This document shows, in pieces, positions 44,211 through 53,378 of a stretch of 64,000 nt of DNA. The stretch is from Celerinatantimonas yamalensis (lineage in GTDB: Bacteria; Pseudomonadota; Gammaproteobacteria; Enterobacterales; Celerinatantimonadaceae). Where the stretch lies: NCBI RefSeq assembly GCF_046054155.1, contig NZ_JBEQCT010000002.1, positions 434,001-498,000 of the forward strand, read 5' to 3'. Position 1 is the stretch's first letter. Each line of letters starts with the position of its first letter. Position numbers and translations under genes: made by a program. A model generated the notes under the pieces. It had not been told where the DNA came from. It saw only the letters and a program-made list of their open reading frames with translations, and made no database searches.

Positions 44211-44337
44211 CCCCCTGCCGCATCGTCAACCTAACCGACATCACAAAACCTCATTGTATGCTTGTAATCTTTTGCCCAAAATACCTTGAACGGAGTAATA
44301 TTAATTTTAACTCTTTGATACCAGACAGGAACCATCT

Positions 44338-44796
44338 ATGAAACTGATTGAGCGCACGCTGCAAGCCAAAAAACAGATAGCCCTTGTGGCTCACGACAAT
44401 CAAAAGCCAGCATTGATGCAATGGTGTCGCAAAAACCATGATGCTATTAGCCAACATACACTGTTCGGCACCGGAACCACTGGGGCGCTACTAAATAAAA
44501 CCGGGTTAAAGGTGAGTTGTTTACTTAGTGGCCCGATGGGTGGCGATCAACAACTAGGTGCGATGATTGCTGAGGGACGCATTGATATGCTGATTTTCTT
44601 TTGGGATCCACTCGAAACGCTCCCTCATGACCCAGATGTCAAAGCGCTACTCCGTTTAGCCACCGTTTGGAATATTCCCGTTGCAACCAATGAAGCGACC
44701 GCTGATTTTCTGATCACTTGCCCCTACTTCGCGCAAGAATTTAAAACGCAGATCCCCGATTACACAGGTTATTTAGGTGAGCGAACCAACATCTAG
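44338..44796 (+). CDS. mgsA: Methylglyoxal synthase
   Basis: MgsA turns dihydroxyacetone phosphate into methylglyoxal, a bypass of lower glycolysis used when phosphate is short. The 152-aa protein has IALVAHDNQKPAL, LFGTGTTGALL, and the catalytic GPMGGDQQLGAMI with FFWDPLETLPHDPDVKALLR. Length is exactly the Escherichia value. The gene after it encodes a VOC protein, and an aldehyde-reductase gene of the YqhD family lies about 8 kb downstream. Confidence 0.96.
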   Translation: MKLIERTLQAKKQIALVAHDNQKPALMQWCRKNHDAISQHTLFGTGTTGALLNKTGLKVSCLLSGPMGGDQQLGAMIAEGRIDMLIFFWDPLETLPHDPDVKALLRLATVWNIPVATNEATADFLITCPYFAQEFKTQIPDYTGYLGERTNI

Positions 44797-44856
44797 TATA
44801 ACCCGCACACTAAACAGCACCTTATTGATAAGTCAATAAAATGACAAGGAGATATC

Positions 44857-45252
44857 ATGATTGATCATATGAGTACATATACGACCGATTACTTAGCCGC
44901 CAAGTCGTTTTACCAAGCGGTATTTTCAGTATTGGGGTATTCATTGCAAATTGAACTCGTTGCCGAGTGGAACCATGATTTTCCGACACAGCGGATGTGC
45001 GCATTCGGAGTGGATGGTCAATTTACGTTTTGGCTGATTGAAACCAAGGAAAAATTCACACCCAGGCATGTTGCATTCTCAGCAGCCTCGCGTAGTGCAG
45101 TTGTCCAATTTCATGATCAAGCACTGCAACATGGTGGTACAGACAACGGTGAACCGGGGCTTCGTCCTATGTACCAGGAGCATTACTACGCAGCCTTTGC
45201 CATTGATGTAGACGGCAACAATGTTGAGGCAGTCTGTCACCTCCCAGAATAA
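44857..45252 (+). CDS. VOC (glyoxalase/dioxygenase-fold) family protein
   Basis: The 131-aa protein has the vicinal-oxygen-chelate fold pattern: MIDHMSTYTTDY with a metal-ligand His, FYQAVFSVLGYS, RHVAFSA and a C-terminal AIDVDGNNVEAV with the last glutamate ligand. It differs from glyoxalase I in its blocks, so methylglyoxal detoxification is only suggested by its position 60 bases after mgsA. AAGGAG lies 7 bases before the ATG. Confidence 0.78.
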   Translation: MIDHMSTYTTDYLAAKSFYQAVFSVLGYSLQIELVAEWNHDFPTQRMCAFGVDGQFTFWLIETKEKFTPRHVAFSAASRSAVVQFHDQALQHGGTDNGEPGLRPMYQEHYYAAFAIDVDGNNVEAVCHLPE

Positions 45253-45287
45253 TTGCCATTTCATCAGCCTTTGGCATCCAACCACAA

Positions 45288-45322
45288 AACAGTGCAAGGC
45301 ATTTCAATAACTTTGCACTGTT
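45288..45322. terminator. Perfect 10-bp inverted repeat between convergent genes
   Basis: AACAGTGCAA and its exact complement enclose 15 bases. It lies between converging genes, but the T runs are short, so its strength as a terminator is uncertain. Confidence 0.5.
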
Positions 45323-45361
45323 AAGAGCGTTGAGGCCGACAAAATAACACCTTAACACTAT

Positions 45362-46027
45362 CTACGAAGCCATAGGGGGATGATCCATATGCATCGGCGC
45401 ATCACTATCCGATTGATTGCTCGTTTTGATGCGGAACACTTTACCCGAATAAGTTCGATTCGCTTCATAATCGGGTTGTAAAAATATAGGCCGTAATTTT
45501 TTAAGTTTATCGAGCTGTTCACCTGTCAAATTTCCGACAGGCAACGATAAAGTCCGATAGCTAAGTAGTGGCCTCGCTGCCAACGAGATCATACAATCAA
45601 CACGATCCAATTGATCGAGTAGCTGCTGCGGCTCATTCATCTCCAAAACCCCATTATGCAGCAAGTTCGCTACCGCCGGCTCTTTGACAGGCAAATGCAG
45701 CACACTGGTACGACGGATCACAAACTCGCGAAGAATTGCGCGCTCAGTATGATCCAAGCAGCGAATCAGTGATTCGATATTTTGTTGTGCTAAACGTTTT
45801 TGCCAGCGCGCTTCAATCACCTTCCACGCCCGTACAAATAACCGCCCTAAAAAATAAGAAACGGCAATAAAGACCCCTCCCCATGCAAATAGTAACATGT
45901 GGGCATCGATCTTAACCGGTAGATACGCCGTCGGCACGAGCAGGAATAACCCAGCTGCAAACCCCACCCAAGCCAATGTTGTGGCGACAATATTTAGATC
46001 CGCTATTTTTTGTATAAGCCAACGCAT
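45362..46027 (-). CDS. Membrane protein resembling phage superinfection-exclusion protein B
   Basis: The 221-aa protein has two N-terminal membrane helices (about 8-35 and 42-62). A cytoplasmic domain follows with CLDHTERAILREFVIRRTSVLHLPVKEPAVANLLHNGVL. This two-helix layout and the EKxIL-like block (here ERAILREF) resemble SieB-type proteins, which abort infection by related phages when prophage-encoded. The assignment is from memory of the family and is tentative. GGAG lies 9 bases before the ATG at 46027. It is next to dusA, a known landing site for mobile elements. Confidence 0.5.
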   Translation of the reverse strand: MRWLIQKIADLNIVATTLAWVGFAAGLFLLVPTAYLPVKIDAHMLLFAWGGVFIAVSYFLGRLFVRAWKVIEARWQKRLAQQNIESLIRCLDHTERAILREFVIRRTSVLHLPVKEPAVANLLHNGVLEMNEPQQLLDQLDRVDCMISLAARPLLSYRTLSLPVGNLTGEQLDKLKKLRPIFLQPDYEANRTYSGKVFRIKTSNQSDSDAPMHMDHPPMAS

Positions 46028-46099
46028 AGTTAGACACTCCAATTGCCAATAAACTGACGTATCAACCATGGAGCAAACTCTGTGCCAGCTCGAGGATCT

Positions 46100-47146
46100 T
46101 TAATGATCCCTCGCGATCGGCTCACCAACCTGCGCTAATGCGTTGAGCAAAACATCGACATTGGCGCCCGTTTGATGAGCATGTTCGCTCAAATAACGCC
46201 GCCAACGCCGTGCACCTGGAAGGCCTTGAAATAATCCTAGCATATGCCGTGTCACTTGCGCTAAACGGCCGCCGTCAGCTAAATGCTGCTCAATATAAGG
46301 CACCATCGCCATCACCACTTGTTCACGACTTAACACCGGCGTCTCATCATCAAATAAAACGCGATCAACCTCAGCGAGCAGATATGGATTTTGGTAAGCC
46401 GCGCGCCCTAGCATCACCCCATCGACATGTTCAAGATGCTGCACACACTCTTCAATGGTATTAATTCCACCATTAATGGCAATATGAAGAGCAGGATAAT
46501 CACGTTTAAGCTGATAGACCCGCTCATAATTAAGCTCTGGGATCTGCCGATTTTCCTTAGGGCTTAACCCTTGTAGCCACGCTTTGCGCGCATGCACAAT
46601 CAGATCCGAGCAGCCAACTGCTACCAGGGCATCAACAAAGGTGGTTAAAAATGTATAGCTATCAAGCTCGTCAATGCCAATGCGCGTTTTAACCGTTATT
46701 GGAATGACCACCTCATCTTGCATTGCTTTCACGCAATCGGCCACCAGCTGCGGCTCGGCCATCAAGCAGGCGCCAAAGCGACCATTTTGCACGCGATCAG
46801 ACGGGCAACCCACATTGAGATTGATCGCATCATACCCGCGTTGTTCAGCCAGCTTCGCGCACTGCGCTAAAGCGTGCGGGTTACTGCCCCCTAATTGCAG
46901 CACCAACGGATGTTCAGCCTGATTAAACAATAGATAATCACCACGCCCTTGCAAAATCGCCCCAGTGGTGACCATTTCAGTGTAAAGCTGTGCATGGCGG
47001 CTGATTAAACGCAAAAAATAACGGCAATGGCGGTCGGTCCAATCGATCATGGGGGCCACGCTGAATCGACCACTGAAATAGGTTTCTTCACGATTAGATA
47101 ACGCGTTGTTATTTGATGACTGATCAAAATGTTGTGTTTGACTCAT
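46100..47146 (-). CDS. dusA: tRNA-dihydrouridine synthase A
   Basis: DusA reduces uridine 20/20a in the tRNA D-loop using FMN and NADPH. The 348-aa protein has the FMN-binding SVAPMIDWTDRHCRYFLR, LQLGGSNP, the catalytic cysteine C114 in NVGCPSDRVQNGRFGACLM, and KTRIGID. It seems intact. Its 5' end faces a 1.1-kb decayed region that contains a recombinase remnant, which fits the use of dusA as an integration site by some genomic islands. Confidence 0.95.
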   Translation of the reverse strand: MSQTQHFDQSSNNNALSNREETYFSGRFSVAPMIDWTDRHCRYFLRLISRHAQLYTEMVTTGAILQGRGDYLLFNQAEHPLVLQLGGSNPHALAQCAKLAEQRGYDAINLNVGCPSDRVQNGRFGACLMAEPQLVADCVKAMQDEVVIPITVKTRIGIDELDSYTFLTTFVDALVAVGCSDLIVHARKAWLQGLSPKENRQIPELNYERVYQLKRDYPALHIAINGGINTIEECVQHLEHVDGVMLGRAAYQNPYLLAEVDRVLFDDETPVLSREQVVMAMVPYIEQHLADGGRLAQVTRHMLGLFQGLPGARRWRRYLSEHAHQTGANVDVLLNALAQVGEPIARDH

Positions 47147-47178
47147 GGTTAGCTAATCTCAACTATTGTTAGCAATGG

Positions 47179-47334
47179 CTACCCCATAAACGCGGGGATA
47201 CCCAATAGAATTTTTTGATAATAAGCGATGTCCATTTCATGCTCTAAACACGCAAAAAGAGCAACGATCCATCGTGCTTTCGCGGCAAAGTCCAGCTCAA
47301 GCAAAGGCCGTAGTATATCGCGAATCGTATACAT
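47179..47334 (-). CDS. Possible small protein of unknown function
   Basis: A 51-codon frame begins at the ATG at 47334, with GGGAGAG about 8 bases upstream, and encodes an amphipathic helical peptide (DILRPLLELDFAAKARWIVAL). I do not recognise it. It could be real, or a fragment of an eroded gene. Confidence 0.25.
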   Translation of the reverse strand: MYTIRDILRPLLELDFAAKARWIVALFACLEHEMDIAYYQKILLGIPAFMG

Positions 47335-47454
47335 TCGGAAAACTCTCCCATGCAAAAGCATCGAGCTCGCCGATAGTCCATACGCAAAAGCCGGGGATTG
47401 ACTGAGTAAAACTGAAAAACCAACCAGTTGAGAATTAGTTATCTATCGAAATGA

Positions 47455-47643
47455 TGTGCTGGCCCGTTAAAAAAATGGGTCGAACCAAGATACGAGCTGA
47501 CTATGCTGATGGGTACAGAACTGGCTAAAATCTGGGCAGACAAACTCACAACCTCCGATTTAGTGGCCTACTGCAAAGATCGCAAGTCTTCCCGCGTGAA
47601 GCCGCAAACTGTTGGTGGTAATATATCAGAGCAAAAGCAGTAA
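47455..47643 (+). pseudogene. Remnant of a tyrosine-recombinase (integrase) N-terminal domain
   Basis: A 62-codon open stretch without a proper start reads GPLKKW, then ELAKIWADKLTTSDLVAYC and KPQTVGGNIS before a stop. This matches the SAM-like core-binding domain of phage and island integrases, where a 'lTs.DLv.yC..R...gvkPqTV..dIs.L' pattern is usual. The alternative frame at 47477 reads MGRTK, which fits the preceding family motif GRTK, so a frameshift is likely. The catalytic domain is missing. Confidence 0.5.
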
Positions 47644-48282
47644 AGCCTACCTCTCCACAGACCGGATCATCATGAATGAACCACGTATTTCTGTGCTTCA
47701 TTAACCTCAACTTGTAGAAGGTCTTGTAACTGTAACACCAGCGTTTGCTGCCACATCGTACCCAATGTGCAGCTGAGCTTCGTTGAAATGCAGGAACATC
47801 AGAATATGCCAGCGTATTCTGTGTAGTAAACATCCCGGCAAGACACAAAAACACAGAACAAATAACGCTGACGATCAATATTGAAAAGGTGAGCCAACGC
47901 TGCGCCCCTTCATCACCCGAGAGCATTTTCAGATCAACTAGAGTAAATTTTTCCGCCTCAGAAGCAACACAGATTTCATATACTAATTCAACGCTGAGTG
48001 GCTCACCTCACCATATAACGCATTCATAGGAAGTGACACTGAGTATTCTCACTCAACCCCTTATGTTGAGGCCACTATGCCACGATGCCTTTCATATGAG
48101 ACAAAACAGTCACCGTGACAGATCTCTATTAGATGAGTTGTGGCTCAATCACCATACAACCTTCGCAAAAAATGATGGTTCAACAAGCAAGCTTTGCAAA
48201 AGATTCTGGAAAAGTAATTATTATATACTAATCAAATCCTTATAAGCATCCAAAGCAAAAAATCTAGTCGCAAAGGGAGCAA

Positions 48283-48672
48283 TTACAGCGTTCCAGTAAA
48301 ATATTGCGCTTCACCGAAACCAAAACTCCAGTCATCTCGACTATTGGTAAAATAGGCGATCATTAAATCGGTGCCTTTGATCCCGCATTTAGCCTCTAGG
48401 GCAGCGGCTAATTCTTGCATAAATTGATGTTTTTGCGATTCGCTTCGCGGGCTGGTAAATATGCGGAGCATCACTAAATTATCGGTGCGCTCAAAGCCTA
48501 GACCGGTATCTTCAAAAATCATCTGATACCGTTTGTTTTCATGAACAATCTGGTAGCGATCCCGCTCTGGGACTTGAAAGACCTTAACAACAACGTCGTG
48601 AGTCGTATCTAAAAGAGCTTTCACTTCTGATTCAGAGCGGCCTTCAATCAGATCAAATTGGAGTAATGGCAT
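48283..48672 (-). CDS. Tautomerase-superfamily protein
   Basis: The 129-aa protein begins MPLLQFDLIEGRSE, so the catalytic N-terminal proline is exposed after methionine removal, as in 4-oxalocrotonate-tautomerase-like enzymes. The length and C-terminal DWSFGFGEAQYF block fit the larger tautomerase_2 family. The start at 48672 is chosen for this proline and for GAGG 9 bases upstream. It is divergent from a LysR regulator, which probably controls it. The substrate is not known. Confidence 0.82.
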   Translation of the reverse strand: MPLLQFDLIEGRSESEVKALLDTTHDVVVKVFQVPERDRYQIVHENKRYQMIFEDTGLGFERTDNLVMLRIFTSPRSESQKHQFMQELAAALEAKCGIKGTDLMIAYFTNSRDDWSFGFGEAQYFTGTL

Positions 48673-48780
48673 AGCTAGTATCCTCAATAATTTTTATATC
48701 CAGCCATTATATTGGCCTTTTAAGTGACAAAGAAAAAGCGATACACTGAAACTCATTATTCACTATTTTGAACAATCGCT

Positions 48781-49728
48781 GTGAAACAGATCAACAACGA
48801 GCATTTATGGGAGCATCTCTACTGGCTCACTATTTTGGCTGAACAACAAAGTTTTACTCGAGCAGCTGAGCGGCTAGATGTCAGTAAATCGGCAATGAGC
48901 CAAAAAATTAAGGAGTTGGAAACACTCGCTGGAGTGGCGTTGGTGCAGCGTACGACTCGCAGCGTACGGCTCACCGAAGCCGGTCAAGAACTGGTTAATG
49001 ATCTCACCACACCGTTTGCTCAAATTACACAAAGTTTTTTAGCTATTTGCGACAGCTCTGGTCCGGTACGTGGATTAGTACGAATGACTGCGCCAGTCGC
49101 CTTCGCCCGCCAGCATCTGATAGCATTGATCAGCAAATTTCTGAAAATTTACCCGCAGGTACGAGTCCAACTCGAAGTCACCGATCGCATCATTTCACTG
49201 GCCGCTGAAGGGTTTGACATCGCCGTTCGTCACTGCCAGAAAATCCCTGACACCTATGTTGCTCAATCCCTGTGTACAACCCGGACAATGTTGGTCGCAT
49301 CGCCAACTTACCTGCAGCAACACGGCTTGCCAGAGCATCCATCAGAGCTTATCCATTATGATTGCTTGTACTATCCCAGAGGAAGCAAATTACCCAGTTG
49401 GCGATTTCAACACAATCACCACACCGAGATCCAAATAGCCGTTGATGTCAGTGCGCTCTTTGCCACAAATAATAGTGAGTCAATCCGAGATGCCGCCATT
49501 GAGGATCTGGGCATTGCCATGCTCCCTGATTTTAGCGCCAAAGCAGCTGTTCTAGCAGGAACATTGGTAGAGGTCCTGCCGCAGTGGCAAATTATTGATG
49601 AATTTGCTCATCAAATTTGGATCATTCGGCCCTATTCGGCCAAAGTGCCACGTGTTGTCACCGTTTTTACTCGCTGGTTGCGCGCTCAATTTGAACTCAA
49701 AAATCAGTCAACCGTCCGTGATGATTAA
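48781..49728 (+). CDS. LysR-family transcriptional regulator
   Basis: The 315-aa protein has an N-terminal winged helix (LAEQQSFTRAAERLDVSKSAMSQKIKELE, then RTTRSVRLTEAG) and a LysR effector-binding domain. It resembles the DsdC/AaeR-like group that uses MTAPVAFARQHL and GFDIAVRH. The start is GTG at 48781 with poor upstream ribosome binding. The 108-base gap to the divergent tautomerase gene should hold the shared operator. Confidence 0.88.
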   Translation: MKQINNEHLWEHLYWLTILAEQQSFTRAAERLDVSKSAMSQKIKELETLAGVALVQRTTRSVRLTEAGQELVNDLTTPFAQITQSFLAICDSSGPVRGLVRMTAPVAFARQHLIALISKFLKIYPQVRVQLEVTDRIISLAAEGFDIAVRHCQKIPDTYVAQSLCTTRTMLVASPTYLQQHGLPEHPSELIHYDCLYYPRGSKLPSWRFQHNHHTEIQIAVDVSALFATNNSESIRDAAIEDLGIAMLPDFSAKAAVLAGTLVEVLPQWQIIDEFAHQIWIIRPYSAKVPRVVTVFTRWLRAQFELKNQSTVRDD

Positions 49729-50025
49729 GCAACTATCAACACCGCTAAAGCATCGTATCAGGCGACATAAATGAAGTGTCGTTAAAATTTAAATTTACAA
49801 AAGACACCTTGTATGATGATTTAATGATCTGCCACTGTGAAACTATTCAGCAAAACACGAGCCAGTCGAACACGCTCATTAGCGCCGATTGACACTACAT
49901 TTAAAATTTAGCCCAAGATTAATTCGTCCTGAGTATGGTTAAACTGTTATAAATTTCAATACAGGTGCAGCTAGACCCATTGAGTGGTATGTATCTAAAT
50001 AGAAAATTTATCGGGATAATCGAAT
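49729..50025. other. Intergenic region, nothing recognised
   Basis: About 300 AT-rich bases between the LysR gene and the DUF2867 gene. I see no gene, RNA or strong hairpin. Confidence 0.45.
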
Positions 50026-50496
50026 ATGAATAAAGTAATAACAACCGAGCTTCCAGTGACAAGCCTTTTAGGTGATCGAGTGGCGTCAACGGACTTCATA
50101 GACTGTTATTCGATTGAGTCTGAACTATCACCACGACATGCAGCGCAAATCATCACCAATTTCCCAGTATGGGCGCGTTTTCTCATCGGAATACGCAACT
50201 TGCTGACTAGGCCACTTGGACTTTCAAGTGATGGTCCGTCAGCAATAGATAAAGTGGGGTTTTTTCCTGTTGAAACTGAAAATAGCCATGAATTGATTGC
50301 AGGGTTCAATGATAAACATTTGAACTTTCGAGTGTCTGTTATATCGCAAAATGGGAGGGTCTATCTAGCGACATGGGTTCATACTAACAATATAGCGGGA
50401 CAACTCTATCTGAAAGCCATTCTTCCATTTCACATTTTAATTTCTCGTAATGCTTTGGCCCGAGTCAAAGAAGAAAGTCACGCAAAGAAAACGTAA
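50026..50496 (+). CDS. DUF2867 family protein
   Basis: The 156-aa protein has the DUF2867 pattern: DFIDCYSIES, a PVWARFLIGIRNLLTRPLGL block, GFFPVETENSHELIAG, the FRVSV strand and LATWVHTNN. The family function is unknown. It has no signal peptide or membrane segment. It stands alone on its strand. Confidence 0.72.
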   Translation: MNKVITTELPVTSLLGDRVASTDFIDCYSIESELSPRHAAQIITNFPVWARFLIGIRNLLTRPLGLSSDGPSAIDKVGFFPVETENSHELIAGFNDKHLNFRVSVISQNGRVYLATWVHTNNIAGQLYLKAILPFHILISRNALARVKEESHAKKT

Positions 50497-50740
50497 CCCG
50501 CGACGACTTGATTGAGGGAAGGTTACGCATGACGATTTGTCATTGTTTTTGCGAAAAACAAAAAACGGCAACAATGCCACCCAACCTAACGCTGTTTATT
50601 TATGGCAACAGTGCACTCATAAAAGTGACAATTTCACCAACTATCCCCTTGATAAATTGTACAAAGGTGAATAAAAAGTTGATAACCAAAAGTCGACATA
50701 TTCTACTCTAACATGCAGCCATCAATATCCTGAGGATGGT

Positions 50741-51814
50741 TTGTCTGTCATGGTAAGTATGCAACGCATTCGAAATGTCGCGCGACGTTTTGATCAATAT
50801 CGAAGACGCCACTCGCACCTCTTAGAGGGGCTTGTCTATAAACTACTGGCGATGATCGCTCCGGCGACTAAAACGCACTTCGACCCACAGCAGCTCGATT
50901 CAATTTTAGTCATAAGAAGTAATAAGCGCCTTGGCAATGTGCTTTTTTTATTACCGTTTTTAAAAGCGCTGCGTCAGCAATATCCAATGGCCAAAATAGA
51001 GCTATTAGTCGCCCGATCTTGGCAAGCTGAGTTATTTTGTGGCTGCGCGTTGGATGCGGTGCATGTCTCTAATTTTTCATTTCGACATTTGCTGAAATGG
51101 TGCCGGTTGCTAGGTCGGCTACGCCAAACCCACTATGATATGGTCGTCATGCCGTTTCGTTCTTCATCAGATACCTTAACTGCAGCATTTTTACATAGCC
51201 ACTATAAGGTGGCGTATCATCATCCACTGCACCAAAGTATTTTTCGCCATAGCGTAAGTAGCGCGCAGCGTCTCGAGCATGCTGCGTTCTCGGCGCTTAA
51301 ACTGCTTAATCTACCCGATGCGCCATTTCAGTGGCCTTTCACCCAAGAAGAACTAGAACTTTTGCGGCGACATAATCTAGCAAAAAATCGCTACCGGATT
51401 GGTTTTTTCCGCGGTGCCAGAGGGGAAAAAATCTTGCCTAAAAGCTATTGGCAACAATTGGTTGAATCCCCTTTATTGCAGCGAGCAGATATTGAGTGGG
51501 TCGAGATCCTTGCACCTGAAGCAATAGATGGTTTATCCATAAACCACACTTGGCTTAAATGTTTAAGTCTGCGTGAGCTTGCTATGCATTTAGCGGAGCT
51601 AGACCTATTTGTCAGTGCCGACACGGGCCCGCTTCACTTAGCCGATGCAGTTGGCGCGCCTTGCATTGGTTTATTTAGCCACACCGATCCTGTGATTTAT
51701 GGTTGCCTGAATGTACACAGTACCAACCTTGTTGACACATCGGAGGCGCCAAACCTTGCCGCTGAGCAAATAGCGCAACATATTCAGCGTCTATCGTCAT
51801 CTTATGCAGCATAA
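50741..51814 (+). CDS. Glycosyltransferase family 9 (heptosyltransferase-like)
   Basis: The 357-aa protein has SILVIRSNKRLGNVLFLLPFLKALR, the GT9 sugar-nucleotide pocket and the C-terminal FVSADTGPLHLADAVGAPCIGLF, typical of ADP-heptose transferases. It is remote from the core-oligosaccharide genes and stands alone, so the sugar and acceptor are unclear. The TTG at 50741 has GAGG 5 bases upstream; the ATG at 50750 is an alternative. A bidirectional terminator follows. Confidence 0.83.
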   Translation: MSVMVSMQRIRNVARRFDQYRRRHSHLLEGLVYKLLAMIAPATKTHFDPQQLDSILVIRSNKRLGNVLFLLPFLKALRQQYPMAKIELLVARSWQAELFCGCALDAVHVSNFSFRHLLKWCRLLGRLRQTHYDMVVMPFRSSSDTLTAAFLHSHYKVAYHHPLHQSIFRHSVSSAQRLEHAAFSALKLLNLPDAPFQWPFTQEELELLRRHNLAKNRYRIGFFRGARGEKILPKSYWQQLVESPLLQRADIEWVEILAPEAIDGLSINHTWLKCLSLRELAMHLAELDLFVSADTGPLHLADAVGAPCIGLFSHTDPVIYGCLNVHSTNLVDTSEAPNLAAEQIAQHIQRLSSSYAA

Positions 51815-51817
51815 GCT

Positions 51818-51843
51818 AAAAAGCCCACAACTGTGGGCTTTTT
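51818..51843. terminator. Bidirectional terminator
   Basis: AAAAAGCCCACA and its complement close on a 2-base loop, with T runs on both strands, between converging genes. Confidence 0.87.
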
Positions 51844-51871
51844 GATCTGCACTGGTAACGGGGTAATCGTT

Positions 51872-52477
51872 TTAAAACATCATTTGAGATTTTAAGTACA
51901 CGACATCATCAGCATTAGATGCACGGTTACCATTGTAATTGGTGTTCAGGTGTTTCAGCCCGACGTTAAAGGAAAGATCCGGTAAATAGTTATAACCAAC
52001 CTCGCCACCGAACGCCGTTTGATAATTTACTTTATTCCCCGACCCCATATTGATGTTATCAACACCATAGACTTTATAGAAAGTTGCTGGTGTTAACGGC
52101 CCAGTCAGCCCTAGCTCAGTATGAAATAAATCAAGATTGTTGCCGTTGACTGTCGATAGATAACCATGGTTATTCACTGATGTATAGCCGACTTCACCAT
52201 AGCCAATCATTCCCGAGTTACCAAAAGGCATAAAGCCACCGACATGAACACCTAACGAGTCAGCATGACTACCACTATGATGGCGATCTTTATCATAACC
52301 TGCTTGACCGCCAATATAGAGATTTGGCATCACTGTTTTGTCAAATTCAACCGTTCCTTGGTGTTGGTCGCCACCTAATCCATAGCTAAACCCTAAATTA
52401 TTGAATTGATCAGCATGGGCAACCTGACTTGCCAATGCAGTGCCAAGCACTGCACAAATAACGTTGAATTTCATCAT
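51872..52477 (-). CDS. Predicted outer-membrane beta-barrel protein
   Basis: The 201-aa precursor has a signal peptide (about 1-22, cut after AHA). Repeated amphipathic strands with alternating Gly/Tyr/Asn follow (NLGFSYGLGGD, NLYIGGQAGYD), and the protein ends in phenylalanine (KSQMMF), the usual barrel signature. I do not recognise a specific family; about eight strands would fit the length. It may act as a surface adaptation protein. The gene is monocistronic. Confidence 0.7.
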   Translation of the reverse strand: MMKFNVICAVLGTALASQVAHADQFNNLGFSYGLGGDQHQGTVEFDKTVMPNLYIGGQAGYDKDRHHSGSHADSLGVHVGGFMPFGNSGMIGYGEVGYTSVNNHGYLSTVNGNNLDLFHTELGLTGPLTPATFYKVYGVDNINMGSGNKVNYQTAFGGEVGYNYLPDLSFNVGLKHLNTNYNGNRASNADDVVYLKSQMMF

Positions 52478-52676
52478 ATATTCCTATCAAGGGTGAAAAA
52501 TCCCCAAAGTTTGCAGGAATCATTAATCTAGCCTCATGTCTAACAATAGGAAATATATAAAATCCAATACATCTGGATAAACTGCATAGTCGCTACCCCG
52601 TAGACACAGCCACGATGAACCCAATAACGCAGCAAATCTTTATATAACGGTGGGTTGACCGGAAAGTAACACACTC

Positions 52677-52691
52677 TAGACGACTGGTCTA
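52677..52691. promoter_or_regulatory. Candidate NemR-type operator
   Basis: TAGAC-GACTG-GTCTA has 5-bp inverted arms and resembles the NemR operator layout (TAGACC or TAGACG arms). It lies 22 bases before the start of the TetR gene, at a place where binding would repress it. Confidence 0.6.
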
Positions 52692-52712
52692 TTTTATGAT
52701 AGATTACTACGC

Positions 52713-53297
52713 ATGACAACAAAAGACGTTCGACACCATATATTAGCCACCGCAGAGCAAATCATTAGTCATAAAGGATTTTCTGCCGTAGGCATTAACG
52801 AGCTACTTCGCGCAGCCAATGTACCGAAGGGCTCGTTCTATCACTATTTTGCCTCAAAAGAAGCATTTGGGGTGGCCCTGTTAAAGCATTACTTTGATGA
52901 CTATATCGACCAGTTAACCCAATTATTCGCCGCAGATACCAATCATCCAGAGCAGCCGTTAATAAGCTACTGTCAGCAATGGCAACATACCCAGAGCTGT
53001 CAATCATTAACCCATCGCTGTTTAGTGGTCAAATTGGCCGCTGAAGTTAGCGATCTCTCGGAAGCCATGCGCCAAGTGCTCAATGATGGCATGCAAGCAA
53101 TTATTGAGGTGTTGGCTGGTGCACTCTCAAAGACCCAAATCATGCAGCAATTGCCTGGGCATCCGTCGGCTGAGCAATTAGCACAACGAATTTACCAACT
53201 TTGGCTAGGGGCGAGTTTGCAGGCCAAAGTTTATCACAGTGATGAGCCATTTGAGTTAGCGATGGCAACCACCCAAAGCTGGCTCCAGTTGGCTTAA
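52713..53297 (+). CDS. TetR-family regulator, NemR-like
   Basis: The 194-aa repressor has the helix-turn-helix FSAVGINELLRAANVPKGSFYHYFASKEAFGVALL in the NemR style. The segment RCLVVKLAAEVSDLSEAMR keeps a cysteine (C103) at the place of NemR C106, which senses electrophiles and bleach in Escherichia; C96 lies nearby. It probably controls itself and the following yqhD gene. The gap to yqhD is about 80 bases. Confidence 0.85.
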   Translation: MTTKDVRHHILATAEQIISHKGFSAVGINELLRAANVPKGSFYHYFASKEAFGVALLKHYFDDYIDQLTQLFAADTNHPEQPLISYCQQWQHTQSCQSLTHRCLVVKLAAEVSDLSEAMRQVLNDGMQAIIEVLAGALSKTQIMQQLPGHPSAEQLAQRIYQLWLGASLQAKVYHSDEPFELAMATTQSWLQLA

Positions 53298-53378
53298 GAC
53301 GCTGAGTGATCTGCACCGAAAGCACGACTTATTCAGTACTTTCGGATTGATACAAACCCACAACAACAAGGTTTGATG

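Larger units (their letters stand above)
47147..48282. other. Decayed region upstream of dusA
   Basis: About 1.1 kb holds no intact recognisable gene. It contains an integrase remnant at 47455-47643 and a possible 51-codon frame at 47179-47334. Other short frames (47546-47926 minus, 48033-48245 plus) have no recognisable domains. The pattern is that of a largely eroded mobile element. Confidence 0.55.

Noticed and set aside
47546..47926. A 126-codon minus-strand frame in the decayed region
   Set aside because: It overlaps the integrase remnant on the other strand and has no recognisable domain. It might hold fragments of other eroded genes, but I could not assign any.
50508..50711. A 67-codon frame after the DUF2867 gene
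   Set aside because: AT-rich, no recognisable domain, weak start; most likely chance.
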